The notes under the pieces were generated by a model, which saw only the letters and a list, made by a program, of their open reading frames with translations, did not search any database and was not told where the DNA came from. Source: Eubacteriaceae bacterium (lineage in GTDB: Bacteria > Bacillota > Clostridia > Lachnospirales > Lachnospiraceae). From it: a stretch of DNA of 64,000 bases. The translations under genes were made by a program, and so were the position numbers. The stretch spans positions 229,153 through 293,152 of the forward strand of contig CABIWJ010000005.1 of the NCBI GenBank assembly GCA_902362455.1, given 5' to 3'. Positions 1-9,358 of the stretch are shown here, piece by piece; positions within the stretch are counted from its first letter, which is position 1, and every line of letters begins with the position of its first letter.

Positions 1-74
1 GGAGCGACTTGTCGCAAAATGTCTGTTATATTTGTGATAAGTTAAATATATAATATGTATCTGATGAATATCTG

Positions 75-1517
75 CTATATATATCCATTAAACATCATAC
101 CTGTATAAATCGATGTCATATATGGATTAGCAAATGAATGAATCGGATTAGGATACGAAATCATAACCTTGTCAACGTATTTCATTGGATTAATCGATAT
201 GTCATCAGCTCTTGAGACAATTGCCTGCCTGAAGGAATTAAGCGAAGCTAAGGATTTATCTAAATCATCTTCATTGGCTGTCTGGATAAATAATGCCTCA
301 TCAAATGTCATTTTACCATTTTCGTTAATGGTAATACCGATATTTTCAAGATTAGAAGCGTATTGTCTGGTAGTTTTATGTATCTCTTTATTAAGTATTG
401 CTGCATCGTCGCTGCCCTCGTTAGAATTATTAGATAAATCTAACAGATTATTATAGCTTGAAATCATATCATTAATTGAAGAAATAACTGAATCTAAATC
501 GTCATTCAGGGAGATAGATGTAGCCTGTCCCTTCTTAGAGATGCCATTTAAAGTTATTTCTAAAGATTTGCCAATTGTAAATGTGTTAGACGATGTCGTT
601 TTCTCCATTCCATTCAATAAGAAGTTAGCGTTAGTCGGATATGATGACACATTATTAAGTCCAAGCTTAGACACGACCTTGTCATATGGAGAATTTTCAC
701 CGGGAGCAATACTGAATATCTCAGGGGTAAAACCAAGTCCTGTAGCATTAGATGTAATCTCAAGGGCGGAATTATTACCGCTGTATAACATCTTAGATGT
801 CAGACCAATATTTGAGCGGTTGATAAGCCTTGATAATTTCTCTAAAACTGTTTTGTTAGTGTCATCCTTGGTGGCATTAAAACGAAATTCATATGCACTG
901 TCACCGACATTTACCTCGAATGAATGAGCACCCTTAGGAATGTCTAAATCATCATTATTTAGATAATCAGAAGTATTAATCTGTGGTGTTGCCAGATTTA
1001 GGACTTCTATATTATAGTGGCTTGCAAATGCGGTGTTGACCGATTTGGTATCAGAGATATTATCTGAATCTGGATCAGGATTAGTAATATCTGCATTTGA
1101 AGAAACTGTTAAATCTATATTAGTATCATTTATGTTTATATCATTGGTATTAGTATTATTTATATTTATATCATTAGCATTAGTATCATTTGTGTTTATA
1201 TCATTAGAAGTATCTAATGTTTTAACCTGGACTACATCTTCGTTATCTGATACATATTTCTGGCTTTTTTCAGATTCTAAGCTCTTTTCAAACAGATTAT
1301 TGGCATCTGTCGATAATGTTCTTGCATTTTCTTTTAGGTCAATGGCGAATTTCTGAATATTTTCAGAAACACTTACCTTATATAAAGGGGATTTTTTGCT
1401 GATTTTCACAATATTATTATAGACGCTACGAAGCTCACTCTTCTTATGAGTGTCGCTCTTAGTGGCGGGTCTGCTTGCATATGTAGTTAAGTAATAATCA
1501 TATACACTTCCTATCAT
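75..1517 (-). CDS. FliD-like flagellar cap-related protein
   Basis: 480 residues. The C-terminal half resembles flagellar hook-associated protein 2 (FliD): a stretch with NFLLNGMEKTTSSNTFTIG followed by a repetitive beta-rich segment and a helical part with SYNNLL. The N-terminal third is polar and has an Asn/Asp-rich tandem repeat (about residues 103-132). No signal peptide is seen, as expected for a type III flagellar export substrate. The tail (NPIHSFANPYMTSIYTGMMF) looks like a conserved family end. The start is firm: GGAGGTGA lies just upstream on the minus strand, with a promoter behind it. No other flagellar gene is in the window, so it is an orphan here. It could be a FliD paralogue of unknown role rather than the cap itself. 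Confidence 0.7.
   Translation of the reverse strand: MIGSVYDYYLTTYASRPATKSDTHKKSELRSVYNNIVKISKKSPLYKVSVSENIQKFAIDLKENARTLSTDANNLFEKSLESEKSQKYVSDNEDVVQVKTLDTSNDINTNDTNANDININNTNTNDININDTNIDLTVSSNADITNPDPDSDNISDTKSVNTAFASHYNIEVLNLATPQINTSDYLNNDDLDIPKGAHSFEVNVGDSAYEFRFNATKDDTNKTVLEKLSRLINRSNIGLTSKMLYSGNNSALEITSNATGLGFTPEIFSIAPGENSPYDKVVSKLGLNNVSSYPTNANFLLNGMEKTTSSNTFTIGKSLEITLNGISKKGQATSISLNDDLDSVISSINDMISSYNNLLDLSNNSNEGSDDAAILNKEIHKTTRQYASNLENIGITINENGKMTFDEALFIQTANEDDLDKSLASLNSFRQAIVSRADDISINPMKYVDKVMISYPNPIHSFANPYMTSIYTGMMFNGYI
1120..1209. repeat. 30-bp tandem repeat inside the FliD-like gene
   Basis: Two full 30-bp units (1141-1170 and 1171-1200) plus a partial one on the left. They encode a roughly ten-residue NDININDTNT-like unit in the N-terminal linker of the FliD-like protein. 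Since the unit is a multiple of three, copy-number change would not break the frame. Confidence 0.8.
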
Positions 1518-1559
1518 AAAAAATCACCTCCGAGTCAATTAAAGCCTATTATTTACCTT

Positions 1560-1588
1560 ATTATAACTTTTTTAAAAATGTAAATCAA
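1560..1588 (-). promoter_or_regulatory. Promoter of the FliD-like gene
   Basis: On the minus strand TTGATT (1588-1583), a 17-bp spacer and TATAAT (1565-1560) lie about 45 bp before the start codon. The match is of housekeeping type, not the sigma-28 type usual for late flagellar genes. Confidence 0.65.
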
Positions 1589-1619
1589 CAGTAAAAAAAC
1601 TAAAAAATTAAATTTATTG

Positions 1620-1648
1620 TTGACGTAGCCTTTTTACTATGATATATT
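1620..1648 (+). promoter_or_regulatory. Promoter of rpmG-secE-nusG-rplK-rplA
   Basis: TTGACG (1620-1625), 17-bp spacer, TATATT (1643-1648). It is the only good promoter between the divergent FliD-like gene and rpmG, and no terminator is seen until after rplA. Confidence 0.75.
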
Positions 1649-1758
1649 AGTGTAGCGATGGAAGAAGTCTTTTTTTTTTGCTTTATTTTCAGATTCACTT
1701 GTAAAATAGAATAAAAATTAAAGCACGAAGCGTAGAAATTAAAGTGGAGGTGGCAGTT

Positions 1759-1908
1759 GTGCGCGTAAAGATAACATTGGCATGTACAGAGTGTAAACAG
1801 CGTAATTACAATATGACTAAAGACAAGAAGACACACCCTGACAGAATGGAAACAAAGAAGTATTGTAAGTTTTGTAAAGCTCACACATTACACAAAGAAA
1901 CAAAATAG
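1759..1908 (+). CDS. rpmG: Ribosomal protein L33
   Basis: 49-residue protein of the large ribosomal subunit. It keeps the two CxxC pairs of the zinc-binding L33 type ([10 protein letters not shown] and KYCKFCKAH), so it is the zinc-containing paralogue. The start is GTG with GTGGAGGTGG just upstream. It is followed by secE after 26 bp, the usual Firmicutes order rpmG-secE-nusG. The gene is short and easily missed by length filters. Confidence 0.95.
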   Translation: MRVKITLACTECKQRNYNMTKDKKTHPDRMETKKYCKFCKAHTLHKETK

Positions 1909-1934
1909 TCAAATTGATTAGGAAAGAGGTAACT

Positions 1935-2138
1935 ATGGGAGAAGCTAAAACATCGGAAAAAGCTCCAAAGAAGAGTTGGTTCAAAGGTCTTTCAGCTGAA
2001 TTCAAGAAAATAATCTGGCCTGACAAAATATCTGTTGCTAAGCAGACTACAGCAGTAGTTGTAGTGTCTTTGATACTAGGTATATTAATCAAGATAATTG
2101 ATATGTTAATTCAAATCGGTCTCGATTTTATTGTCTAG
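1935..2138 (+). CDS. secE: Preprotein translocase subunit SecE
   Basis: 67 residues. SecE clamps the SecY channel in the membrane. A charged N-terminal part with the family segment LSAEFKKIIWP is followed by one transmembrane helix (about residues 33-60), the short single-span form of Gram-positive bacteria. An ATG at 1914 is in frame, but 1935 is preferred because AAAGAGGT precedes it with normal spacing. It lies between rpmG and nusG in one operon; its partner SecY is at 48040. Confidence 0.93.
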   Translation: MGEAKTSEKAPKKSWFKGLSAEFKKIIWPDKISVAKQTTAVVVVSLILGILIKIIDMLIQIGLDFIV

Positions 2139-2155
2139 AAAGAAAAGGTGATTAG

Positions 2156-2674
2156 ATGTCAGAAGCAAATTGGTATGTAGTTCATACCTATTCAGGTTAC
2201 GAGAATAAGGTAAAGGCTAACATTGAAAAAACAATTGAAAACAGAAAACTTCAAGATCAGATTTTAGAAGTTACAGTTCCTATGCAGGACGTTGTCGAAG
2301 TGAAAAACGGTGCTAAGAAACAGGTTTCTAAGAAAATGTTTCCTGGATATGTTCTTATTAATATGATAATGAACGATGACACATGGTATGTTGTTAGAAA
2401 TACCAGAGGTGTTACAGGATTTGTAGGACCAGGATCTAAGCCGGTTCCTTTGACAGAAGCTGAGATGAAACCACTCGGAATCAAGGTCGATGAAGTAGTT
2501 GTTGATTTTGATTTAGGTGATACGGTTACAGTCACAAGCGGTGTTTGGGAAAATACAGTTGGTGTAATCAAACGTATTGACCATCACAAACAGATCGTTA
2601 CAATCAATGTTGACATGTTTGGTCGTGAAACACCAGTAGAAATAAGTTTCACAGATGTAAAGAAGATGGATTAA
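2156..2674 (+). CDS. nusG: Transcription elongation/termination factor NusG
   Basis: 172 residues. NusG binds RNA polymerase and influences pausing, termination and coupling to translation. The NGN domain begins with NWYVVHTYSGYENKVK, and the C-terminal KOW domain contains DTVTVTSGVWENTVG. Length is normal. AGAAAAGGTG gives a good ribosome binding site. It is followed by the L1-type hairpin and rplK, which probably form one transcript with it. Confidence 0.97.
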   Translation: MSEANWYVVHTYSGYENKVKANIEKTIENRKLQDQILEVTVPMQDVVEVKNGAKKQVSKKMFPGYVLINMIMNDDTWYVVRNTRGVTGFVGPGSKPVPLTEAEMKPLGIKVDEVVVDFDLGDTVTVTSGVWENTVGVIKRIDHHKQIVTINVDMFGRETPVEISFTDVKKMD

Positions 2675-2700
2675 ATTCGCATTTATCTGCGAGTAATCAA

Positions 2701-2731
2701 GTGGGAGGATATTTTCTTCCGATAATACCAC
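2701..2731 (+). promoter_or_regulatory. L1-binding-site-like hairpin before rplK
   Basis: GTGG (2701-2704) pairs with CCAC (2728-2731), and a GGAGGA/TCTTCC inner stem leaves an asymmetric GATAATA-like loop. This layout matches known L1 sites on mRNA: a helix, a short GAG side, and a CCGA(G/U)AA-type bulge. A second copy precedes rplA. The role in L1 autoregulation is inferred from family knowledge. Confidence 0.6.
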
Positions 2732-2750
2732 AATTTTAGGAGGTGCCATA

Positions 2751-3176
2751 ATGGCTAAGAAAGTAGAAGGATACATTAAATTACAGATCGCAGCTGGCAA
2801 AGCAACACCAGCACCACCAGTTGGTCCAGCACTTGGACAGCATGGTGTAAACATCGTACAGTTTACAAAAGAATTTAACGCTAGAACAGCAGATCAGGAA
2901 GGAATGATTATTCCTGTAGTTATTACTGTTTATGCAGACAGAAGCTTTAGCTTCATTACAAAAACCCCACCTGCAGCAGTATTATTAAAGAAAGCTTGCA
3001 AGATTCAGTCAGGTTCAGGTGTTCCTAACAAGAATAAAGTTGCAAAGATTTCAAAAGCTGAGGTTCAGAAAATCGCTGAATTAAAGATGCCAGACTTAAA
3101 TGCAGCATCAGTAGAAGCTGCAATTAGCATGATAGCTGGAACAGCTAGAAGCATGGGTATCGTTGTAGAAGATTAA
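2751..3176 (+). CDS. rplK: Ribosomal protein L11
   Basis: 141 residues, the normal length. L11 forms the GTPase-associated centre with 23S rRNA. The N-terminal domain has the proline-rich switch segment ([19 protein letters not shown]), and the C-terminal rRNA-binding domain contains [23 protein letters not shown] precedes the ATG. It is paired with rplA, and both genes are preceded by the same type of hairpin. Confidence 0.98.
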   Translation: MAKKVEGYIKLQIAAGKATPAPPVGPALGQHGVNIVQFTKEFNARTADQEGMIIPVVITVYADRSFSFITKTPPAAVLLKKACKIQSGSGVPNKNKVAKISKAEVQKIAELKMPDLNAASVEAAISMIAGTARSMGIVVED

Positions 3177-3194
3177 GAAAATTAGAATGAAGAA

Positions 3195-3221
3195 GTGGGA
3201 GGAGTCTTCCGCTATTACCAC
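3195..3221 (+). promoter_or_regulatory. L1-binding-site-like hairpin before rplA
   Basis: GTGG (3195-3198) pairs with CCAC (3218-3221) around GGAGGA/TCTTCC and a CTATTA bulge. It closely repeats the element at 2701-2731 and sits just before the rplA ribosome binding site, where bound L1 could block translation. Confidence 0.65.
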
Positions 3222-3235
3222 TAGGAGGTTTTAGA

Positions 3236-3931
3236 ATGAAACGAGGAAAAAAATACTTAGAAGCTGCGAAAGCAATTGATCGCGCTACTTTATATGACTC
3301 AGCAGAAGCTGTAGCTTTAGTAAAGAAATCAGCAACTGCTAAATTTGATGAGACAATCGAAGCTCATATCAGAACAGGTTGTGACGGACGTCATGCAGAT
3401 CAGCAGATCAGAGGAGCTGTTGTATTACCACATGGTACAGGTAAGAAAGTAAGAGTACTTGTATTTGCTAAAGGTGCTAAGGCTGATGAAGCTACAGCAG
3501 CAGGTGCAGAATATGTTGGTGCTGAAGAACTTATTCCAAAGATTCAGAATGATAACTGGTTTGATTTCGACGTTGTAGTTGCTACACCAGATATGATGGG
3601 TGTTGTTGGTCGTTTAGGTCGTGTACTTGGACCAAAAGGTTTAATGCCTAACCCAAAAGCTGGTACAGTTACAATGGACGTTACAAAAGCTGTTCAGGAT
3701 ATTAAAGCTGGTAAGATTGAATACAGACTTGACAAAACAAATATTATCCATGTGCCAATTGGAAAAGCTTCATTTACAGAAGAACAGTTAGCGGACAACT
3801 TCCAGACGCTTATTGATGCAATCAATAAAGCAAAACCTAGCACATTAAAAGGTCAGTATTTAAAGAGTATTACTCTTACATCTACAATGGGACCTGGTGT
3901 TAAGTTAAACGTAGCTAAGATTTCAGGCTAA
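3236..3931 (+). CDS. rplA: Ribosomal protein L1
   Basis: 231 residues. L1 forms the mobile stalk at the E site and in known bacteria also represses its own mRNA. Family segments such as [21 protein letters not shown] are present. CTAGGAGG gives a clear start. It ends the rplKA pair; a long leader with its own promoter follows before rplJ. No strong terminator is visible directly after it. Confidence 0.98.
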   Translation: MKRGKKYLEAAKAIDRATLYDSAEAVALVKKSATAKFDETIEAHIRTGCDGRHADQQIRGAVVLPHGTGKKVRVLVFAKGAKADEATAAGAEYVGAEELIPKIQNDNWFDFDVVVATPDMMGVVGRLGRVLGPKGLMPNPKAGTVTMDVTKAVQDIKAGKIEYRLDKTNIIHVPIGKASFTEEQLADNFQTLIDAINKAKPSTLKGQYLKSITLTSTMGPGVKLNVAKISG

Positions 3932-3981
3932 TTAATAAAATATACACTTTATCATTTAGCAGAAATAAAGTTAAAAATTGA

Positions 3982-4010
3982 TTGACAATATATTTTATGT
4001 GTGTTAACAT
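3982..4010 (+). promoter_or_regulatory. Promoter of the L10 leader and rplJL
   Basis: TTGACA (3982-3987), 17-bp spacer, TAACAT (4005-4010). It lies just upstream of the L10 leader. Confidence 0.75.
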
Positions 4011-4020
4011 ACACATTGTG

Positions 4021-4145
4021 TTTAAAGACCGAAGACAGCAGGTGTATCGCAAGGTACTCAAAGTATTTGCCCGCCGAGGATTTTAAAATAACTCATTGAG
4101 TATTTATACCTCTTTGTCTGAGCGCGCTTTGACAAAGAGGTTTTT
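4021..4145 (+). ncRNA. L10 leader RNA with attenuator
   Basis: The segment has the hallmarks of the ribosomal L10 leader: AAGACCGAAGACAGCAGG near the start and GCCCGCCGAGG after a hairpin, which together make the kink-turn-like L10(L12)4 binding site. Downstream, TACTCAA and TTGAGTA can pair. CCTCTTTGTC (4109-4118) pairs with GACAAAGAGG (4131-4140) before TTTTT, giving an intrinsic terminator. The family model is that L10 binding favours termination and so represses rplJL. Confidence 0.85.
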
Positions 4146-4250
4146 ATTGTTAAGAAAACAATTTGTTGGGACTTACTTATATGGTAAATGCAACGAAATG
4201 ATTTCTTGCATGATTTATATGTGATATATATGTGATATATATGGACTCTA

Positions 4251-4259
4251 TGTTATAAT
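4251..4259 (+). promoter_or_regulatory. Extended -10 promoter after the attenuator
   Basis: TGTTATAAT is a perfect TGn-TATAAT extended -10, placed after the L10 attenuator and 44 bp before rplJ. No good -35 is seen; the upstream region instead has two GTGATATATAT direct repeats. Transcripts from here would skip the L10 leader. Confidence 0.5.
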
Positions 4260-4302
4260 CTTTTGTCTTTTTAAACACTACTAATATAAGGAGGCAAAAT
4301 TC

Positions 4303-4797
4303 ATGGCTAAAGTAGAAATAAAGAAACCTATTGTTGATGAGATTTCTGAATTGCTTAAAGATGCAAAATCAGCCGTATTAGTTGATTATCGTGGACTTAC
4401 TGTTGAACAGGACACAGCTCTTCGTAAACAGTTAAGAGAAGCAGGTGTTGTATACAAAGTATACAAGAACACAATGATTAACTTTGCTGTTAAAGGAACT
4501 GAGTTTGAAGAATTAAGCAAACATTTAGAAGGACCAACAGCAATAGCAGTATCTAATGAAGATGCTACAGCTCCAGCAAGAGTTTTATACAACTTTGCTA
4601 AAGATGCTGAAGCACTTGAACTTAAAGCAGGAGTAGTTGAAGGAACATATTATGATGCTGATGGAATCAAGCTTATCGCAACAATCCCATCAAGAGAAGA
4701 ACTTCTTTCAAAATTCCTTGGAAGCATTCAGTCACCTATTACAAACTTTGCTCGTGTTATTAAGCAGATTGCTGAAAAAGAAGAAACAGTTGCATAA
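4303..4797 (+). CDS. rplJ: Ribosomal protein L10
   Basis: 164 residues. L10 anchors the L7/L12 stalk to 23S rRNA. The N-terminal rRNA-binding domain has SAVLVDYRGLTVEQ and VYKNTMINFA; the C-terminal helix that holds L12 dimers ends in AEKEETVA. TAAGGAGG precedes the ATG. It is co-transcribed with rplL and probably self-regulated through the leader at 4021-4145. Confidence 0.97.
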   Translation: MAKVEIKKPIVDEISELLKDAKSAVLVDYRGLTVEQDTALRKQLREAGVVYKVYKNTMINFAVKGTEFEELSKHLEGPTAIAVSNEDATAPARVLYNFAKDAEALELKAGVVEGTYYDADGIKLIATIPSREELLSKFLGSIQSPITNFARVIKQIAEKEETVA

Positions 4798-4897
4798 TAG
4801 CGTCGCAGTTTGTATCTGATTTGAATTTGAATTAAAACGAGAAAGACCTTTATTGGTCTGCACAATTAAAAACATTTTAAATATGGAGGAATAAAAG

Positions 4898-5263
4898 ATG
4901 ACAACTCAGGAAATTATTGAAGTAATCAAAGGTATGACAGTTTTAGAATTAAACGATTTAGTTAAAGCTTGTGAAGAAGAATTTGGTGTTTCTGCAGCAG
5001 CAGGTGTTGTAGTAGCAGCAGCAGGTGCAGCAGGTGCAGCAGCAGATGAGAAATCTGAATTTGACGTAGAATTAACATCATATGGCGAGAAGAAGATGGA
5101 CGTTATCAAACTTGCTAAGACAGCTTTAGGTTTAGGATTAAAAGAAGCTAAAGATGTTGTTGAATCAGCTCCAAAGGTTATCAAAGAAGCTGCTTCTAAA
5201 GAAGAAGCTGAAGATCTTAAAGCTAAATTCGAAGAAGTTGGTGCTACAATTACATTAAAATAA
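4898..5263 (+). CDS. rplL: Ribosomal protein L7/L12
   Basis: 121 residues. L12 is the multi-copy stalk protein that recruits translation GTPases. It has an N-terminal dimerisation helix (to about residue 30), a flexible Ala/Gly hinge, and a C-terminal domain with [26 protein letters not shown] supplies the start. A strong terminator at 5293-5320 ends the operon before the rpoB promoter. Confidence 0.98.
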   Translation: MTTQEIIEVIKGMTVLELNDLVKACEEEFGVSAAAGVVVAAAGAAGAAADEKSEFDVELTSYGEKKMDVIKLAKTALGLGLKEAKDVVESAPKVIKEAASKEEAEDLKAKFEEVGATITLK

Positions 5264-5292
5264 TTTAGCGTGAATTTTGAATTTATAAGAGA

Positions 5293-5320
5293 GGCTATCA
5301 CATATGTGGTAGCCTTTTTT
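5293..5320 (+). terminator. Terminator of rplJL
   Basis: GGCTATCACATATGTGGTAG folds on itself (stem GGCTA/TAGCC with inner CACAT/ATGTG) and is followed by six T. Confidence 0.9.
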
Positions 5321-5350
5321 GATTACTAGGAAAATTCTAACAAAAAATTC

Positions 5351-5379
5351 TTGACACAGAAAATCTACTGTGTTAAAAT
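5351..5379 (+). promoter_or_regulatory. Promoter of rpoBC
   Basis: TTGACA (5351-5356), 17-bp spacer, TAAAAT (5374-5379) with TG just before the -10. A leader of about 110 bases follows with a weak AGAATAGG/CCTGTTCT hairpin. Confidence 0.85.
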
Positions 5380-5494
5380 GGAAAATGCACTTTTATGTGT
5401 AGTAGGCTTTTTGTGCCTAAATAACGATACCTGTGAGAATAGGGACTCCAAACCTGTTCTTAATATATTATTATGATGCAAGGGGTGAATGTCG

Positions 5495-8400
5495 ATGGAG
5501 CAATACAGAATACGTCCGGTTAAATCAGGAAAAAGTGTTAGAATGAGTTACTCAAGACAGAAAGAGGTTCTTGAGATGCCTAACCTTATTGAAATCCAAA
5601 AGGATTCATATAAATGGTTTTTAACTGATGGACTAAAAGAAGTGTTTAACGACATCTCACCAATTGAAGACTTTACAGAGCATTTAAGCTTAGAATTCGT
5701 AGATTTTCAGTTGTGTGAAGATGAAGCAAAGTATTCGATTGAGGAATGCAAGGAAAGAGATGCAACATATGCTGCACCACTTAAAGTTAAAGTAAGACTC
5801 AATAAGAAAGAAACTGGAGAAATCAGTGAACATGAAATATTCATGGGTGATTTACCATTGATGACTGCTACTGGAACATTTGTAATTAACGGTGCTGAAC
5901 GTGTTATCGTAAGCCAGTTAGTTCGTTCTCCTGGCATCTATTATGGAATTGCACATGATAAATTAGGTAAAGAATTATATTCATGTACTGTAATTCCAAA
6001 CAGAGGTGCATGGTTAGAGTATGAAACAGACTCTAATGATGTATTTTATGTGCGTGTTGACAGAACCAGAAAAGTTCCTGTTACAGTATTAATCAGAGCA
6101 TTAGGTTATGGTACAAACGCAGAAATTATCGACTTATTTGGTGAAGAACCAAAGATTTTAGCAAGCTTTACAAAAGACACTTCAGATAATTATCAGGATG
6201 GTCTTTTGGAATTATATAAAAAAATCCGTCCAGGCGAGCCGCTAGCTGTGGAGAGCGCGGAAAGCCTTATTTCTAGTATGTTCTTTGATGCTAGAAGATA
6301 TGATTTAGCAAAAGTGGGACGTTATAAATTTAATAAGAAATTAGCCCTTAAGAATAGAATAAAAGGACATATCCTTAGTGAAGAAGTTATAGATGTAAAC
6401 ACAGGTGAAGTCCTTGCTGAAGCTGGAACAACTGTTACGGAAGAATTAGCAGTTAAGATTCAGAACGCTGCTGTACCATATGTAATGATACAGGGTGAAG
6501 AGAGAAACGTTAAAGTTATCTCTAATATGATGGTAGATATTAATGCATACGTAGATTTTGATTGTACAGAACTTGGTGTTACAGAAGATGTATTCTATCC
6601 TGTTTTAGCACAGATTCTCTCAGAAAATGAAACTGAAGAAGACTTAAAGGATGCAATTAAGAGAAACATTAATGAATTAATTCCTAAACATATAACAAAA
6701 GAAGATATTATTGCTTCTATTAACTATAATATGCATTTGGAAGCAGATATTGGTACATCAGATGATATCGATCATCTGGGTAACAGACGTATTCGTGCAG
6801 TAGGTGAATTATTACAGAACCAGTATAGAATCGGTTTATCAAGAATGGAGAGAGTTGTTCGTGAAAGAATGACAACTCAGGATATGGCTGATATTTCACC
6901 ACAGGCACTTATTAATATTAAACCTGTAACAGCTGCTGTTAAAGAATTCTTCGGAAGTTCACAGTTGTCACAGTTCATGGATCAGAACAACCCTCTTGGT
7001 GAGTTAACTCATAAGAGACGTTTATCAGCACTTGGTCCAGGTGGTCTTTCAAGAGATAGAGCCGGATTCGAGGTTCGAGATGTTCACTACTCGCATTATG
7101 GTAGAATGTGTCCTATTGAGACACCTGAAGGTCCTAACATCGGTCTTATTAACTCATTAGCAACATATGCAAGAATTAATGAGTACGGATTTATTGAAGC
7201 ACCATATAGAAAGCTTGATAAGACAGATCCACTTAACCCTGTTGTAACAGATGAGGTTGTATATCTTACAGCAGATGAAGAAGATAATTATGTAGTAGCT
7301 CAGGCTAATGAGCCATTAGATGCAGACGGACATTTTGTTAATACAAATATTTCCGGACGATACAGAGAAGAAACATCTGAATTCCAGAAGAAAGTGGTAG
7401 ACTTAATGGACGTTTCTCCTAAGATGGTATTCTCAGTTGCAACATCAATGATTCCTTTCCTTGAAAATGATGATGCTAACAGAGCATTAATGGGATCTAA
7501 CATGCAGCGTCAGGCAGTTCCACTTTTAACGACTGAAGCACCAGTTGTAGGAACAGGTATTGAACATAAGGCTGCTGTTGACTCAGGTGTATGTGTACTT
7601 GCTAAACGTGCGGGTACTATAGAGCGTTCTACATCTAAAGATATAACAATAAGATATGATGACGATAAGTCATTAGAAACATATAAATTAATTAAATTCT
7701 CAAGAAGTAACCAGAGTAACTGCTATAACCAGAAACCTATCGTATTCAAGGGTGAACACGTTGAAGCAGGTCAGGTAATTGCAGATGGTGCTTCTACAGC
7801 TAATGGAGAAATCGCATTAGGTAAGAATCCTCTTATTGGTTTCATGACATGGGAGGGTTACAACTACGAAGATGCCGTTCTTCTTAGTGAAAAACTTGTT
7901 CAGAATGATGTATACACATCAGTTCATATTGAAGAATATGAAGCAGAATCAAGAGATACTAAATTAGGACCAGAAGAAATCACAAGAGATGTTCCAGGTG
8001 TTGGTGATGATGCACTTAAGAACCTTGATGAAAGAGGTATCATAAGAATAGGTGCTGAAGTTAGAGCCGGAGATATTCTTGTTGGTAAGGTTACTCCTAA
8101 GGGAGAGACAGAACTTACAGCTGAAGAAAGATTACTTAGAGCAATCTTTGGTGAGAAAGCAAGAGAAGTAAGAGATACATCTCTTAAGGTTCCACATGGT
8201 GAATATGGTATCGTTGTAGATGCTAAGGTATTTACAAGAGAAAATGGTGATGAGTTAGCTCCAGGTGTTAATCAGACAGTTCGTATCTACATTGCACAGA
8301 AGAGAAAAATTTCTGTTGGTGATAAGATGGCCGGACGTCATGGTAACAAGGGTGTCGTTTCGAGAATATTACCAGTAGAAGATATGCCATTCTTACCAAA

Positions 8401-9343
8401 CGGCCGACCACTTGATATCGTGCTTAACCCATTAGGTGTACCATCACGTATGAATATCGGACAGGTGTTAGAGATTCATTTAAGTCTTGCAGCAAAGGCA
8501 TTAGGCTTTAACATTTCAACACCAGTATTCGATGGCGCCAAAGAAAATGATATTATGGATACTCTTGACATGGCTAATGATTACGTTAACACAACATGGG
8601 AAGAGTTTGAAGCTAAATATAAAGACACAGTTGATCCTGAAATTATGCAGTATTTGTATGATAACAGAGCACATCGTGAAGAGTGGAAAGGCGTTCCAAT
8701 TTCAAGAGATGGTAAAGTACAGTTAAGAGATGGACGTACAGGTGAATTCTTCGATGGTAAAGTTACAATCGGACATATGCATTACTTAAAACTTCACCAT
8801 TTAGTAGATGATAAGATTCATGCACGTTCAACAGGTCCTTACTCACTTGTTACACAGCAGCCACTTGGTGGTAAAGCCCAATTCGGTGGACAGCGTTTCG
8901 GTGAAATGGAAGTTTGGGCACTTGAAGCATATGGTGCATCTTACACACTTCAGGAGATACTTACAGTTAAGTCCGATGACGTTGTAGGTCGTGTTAAGAC
9001 ATATGAAGCAATTATTAAAGGTCTTAATATTCCTGAACCTGGTATTCCAGAGTCATTCAAGGTATTATTAAAAGAACTTCAGTCATTAGCACTTGATGTT
9101 AAGGTTCTCAGAGAAGATAATACAGAAGTTGAGATGAAAGAAAATGTTGACGAAGCAAGTATTTCATACAATTCAGTTATGTCTGATGATAACAGAAATT
9201 ACAATCAGGGAAATGAAGATTTCGCTAAAATGGGTTATCAGGAACAGAGAATCGGTGATGACGGAATTGAAGATGTCGAAGCAGAAGAAAATGAAGATAT
9301 TATGATTGAAGAATCAGATGATGATTCTTATGATGCAGAATAG
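5495..9343 (+). CDS. rpoB: RNA polymerase beta subunit
   Basis: 1282 residues from the preferred ATG at 5495, which AAGGGGTG precedes with good spacing; an in-frame ATG at 5489 would sit against that ribosome binding site. The rifampicin-binding cluster (about residues 486-545; [20 protein letters not shown], then [10 protein letters not shown]) has the sensitive-type residues D, H, R and S. The segment [15 protein letters not shown], which interacts with the nucleic acid and beta-prime, lies near residue 940. The C-terminus ends in a highly acidic tail of about 60 residues. rpoC follows after 15 bp. Confidence 0.98.
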   Translation: MEQYRIRPVKSGKSVRMSYSRQKEVLEMPNLIEIQKDSYKWFLTDGLKEVFNDISPIEDFTEHLSLEFVDFQLCEDEAKYSIEECKERDATYAAPLKVKVRLNKKETGEISEHEIFMGDLPLMTATGTFVINGAERVIVSQLVRSPGIYYGIAHDKLGKELYSCTVIPNRGAWLEYETDSNDVFYVRVDRTRKVPVTVLIRALGYGTNAEIIDLFGEEPKILASFTKDTSDNYQDGLLELYKKIRPGEPLAVESAESLISSMFFDARRYDLAKVGRYKFNKKLALKNRIKGHILSEEVIDVNTGEVLAEAGTTVTEELAVKIQNAAVPYVMIQGEERNVKVISNMMVDINAYVDFDCTELGVTEDVFYPVLAQILSENETEEDLKDAIKRNINELIPKHITKEDIIASINYNMHLEADIGTSDDIDHLGNRRIRAVGELLQNQYRIGLSRMERVVRERMTTQDMADISPQALINIKPVTAAVKEFFGSSQLSQFMDQNNPLGELTHKRRLSALGPGGLSRDRAGFEVRDVHYSHYGRMCPIETPEGPNIGLINSLATYARINEYGFIEAPYRKLDKTDPLNPVVTDEVVYLTADEEDNYVVAQANEPLDADGHFVNTNISGRYREETSEFQKKVVDLMDVSPKMVFSVATSMIPFLENDDANRALMGSNMQRQAVPLLTTEAPVVGTGIEHKAAVDSGVCVLAKRAGTIERSTSKDITIRYDDDKSLETYKLIKFSRSNQSNCYNQKPIVFKGEHVEAGQVIADGASTANGEIALGKNPLIGFMTWEGYNYEDAVLLSEKLVQNDVYTSVHIEEYEAESRDTKLGPEEITRDVPGVGDDALKNLDERGIIRIGAEVRAGDILVGKVTPKGETELTAEERLLRAIFGEKAREVRDTSLKVPHGEYGIVVDAKVFTRENGDELAPGVNQTVRIYIAQKRKISVGDKMAGRHGNKGVVSRILPVEDMPFLPNGRPLDIVLNPLGVPSRMNIGQVLEIHLSLAAKALGFNISTPVFDGAKENDIMDTLDMANDYVNTTWEEFEAKYKDTVDPEIMQYLYDNRAHREEWKGVPISRDGKVQLRDGRTGEFFDGKVTIGHMHYLKLHHLVDDKIHARSTGPYSLVTQQPLGGKAQFGGQRFGEMEVWALEAYGASYTLQEILTVKSDDVVGRVKTYEAIIKGLNIPEPGIPESFKVLLKELQSLALDVKVLREDNTEVEMKENVDEASISYNSVMSDDNRNYNQGNEDFAKMGYQEQRIGDDGIEDVEAEENEDIMIEESDDDSYDAE

Positions 9344-9358
9344 AAGGGAGTGTCTTAG

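Noticed and set aside
169..1356. Open frames on the plus strand opposite the FliD-like gene
   Set aside because: They are shadows of a minus-strand gene with a clear promoter and ribosome binding site; none has its own.
4213..4243. GTGATATATAT repeats as a mobile element or array
   Set aside because: Only two short AT-rich copies; more likely promoter-associated or simple sequence.
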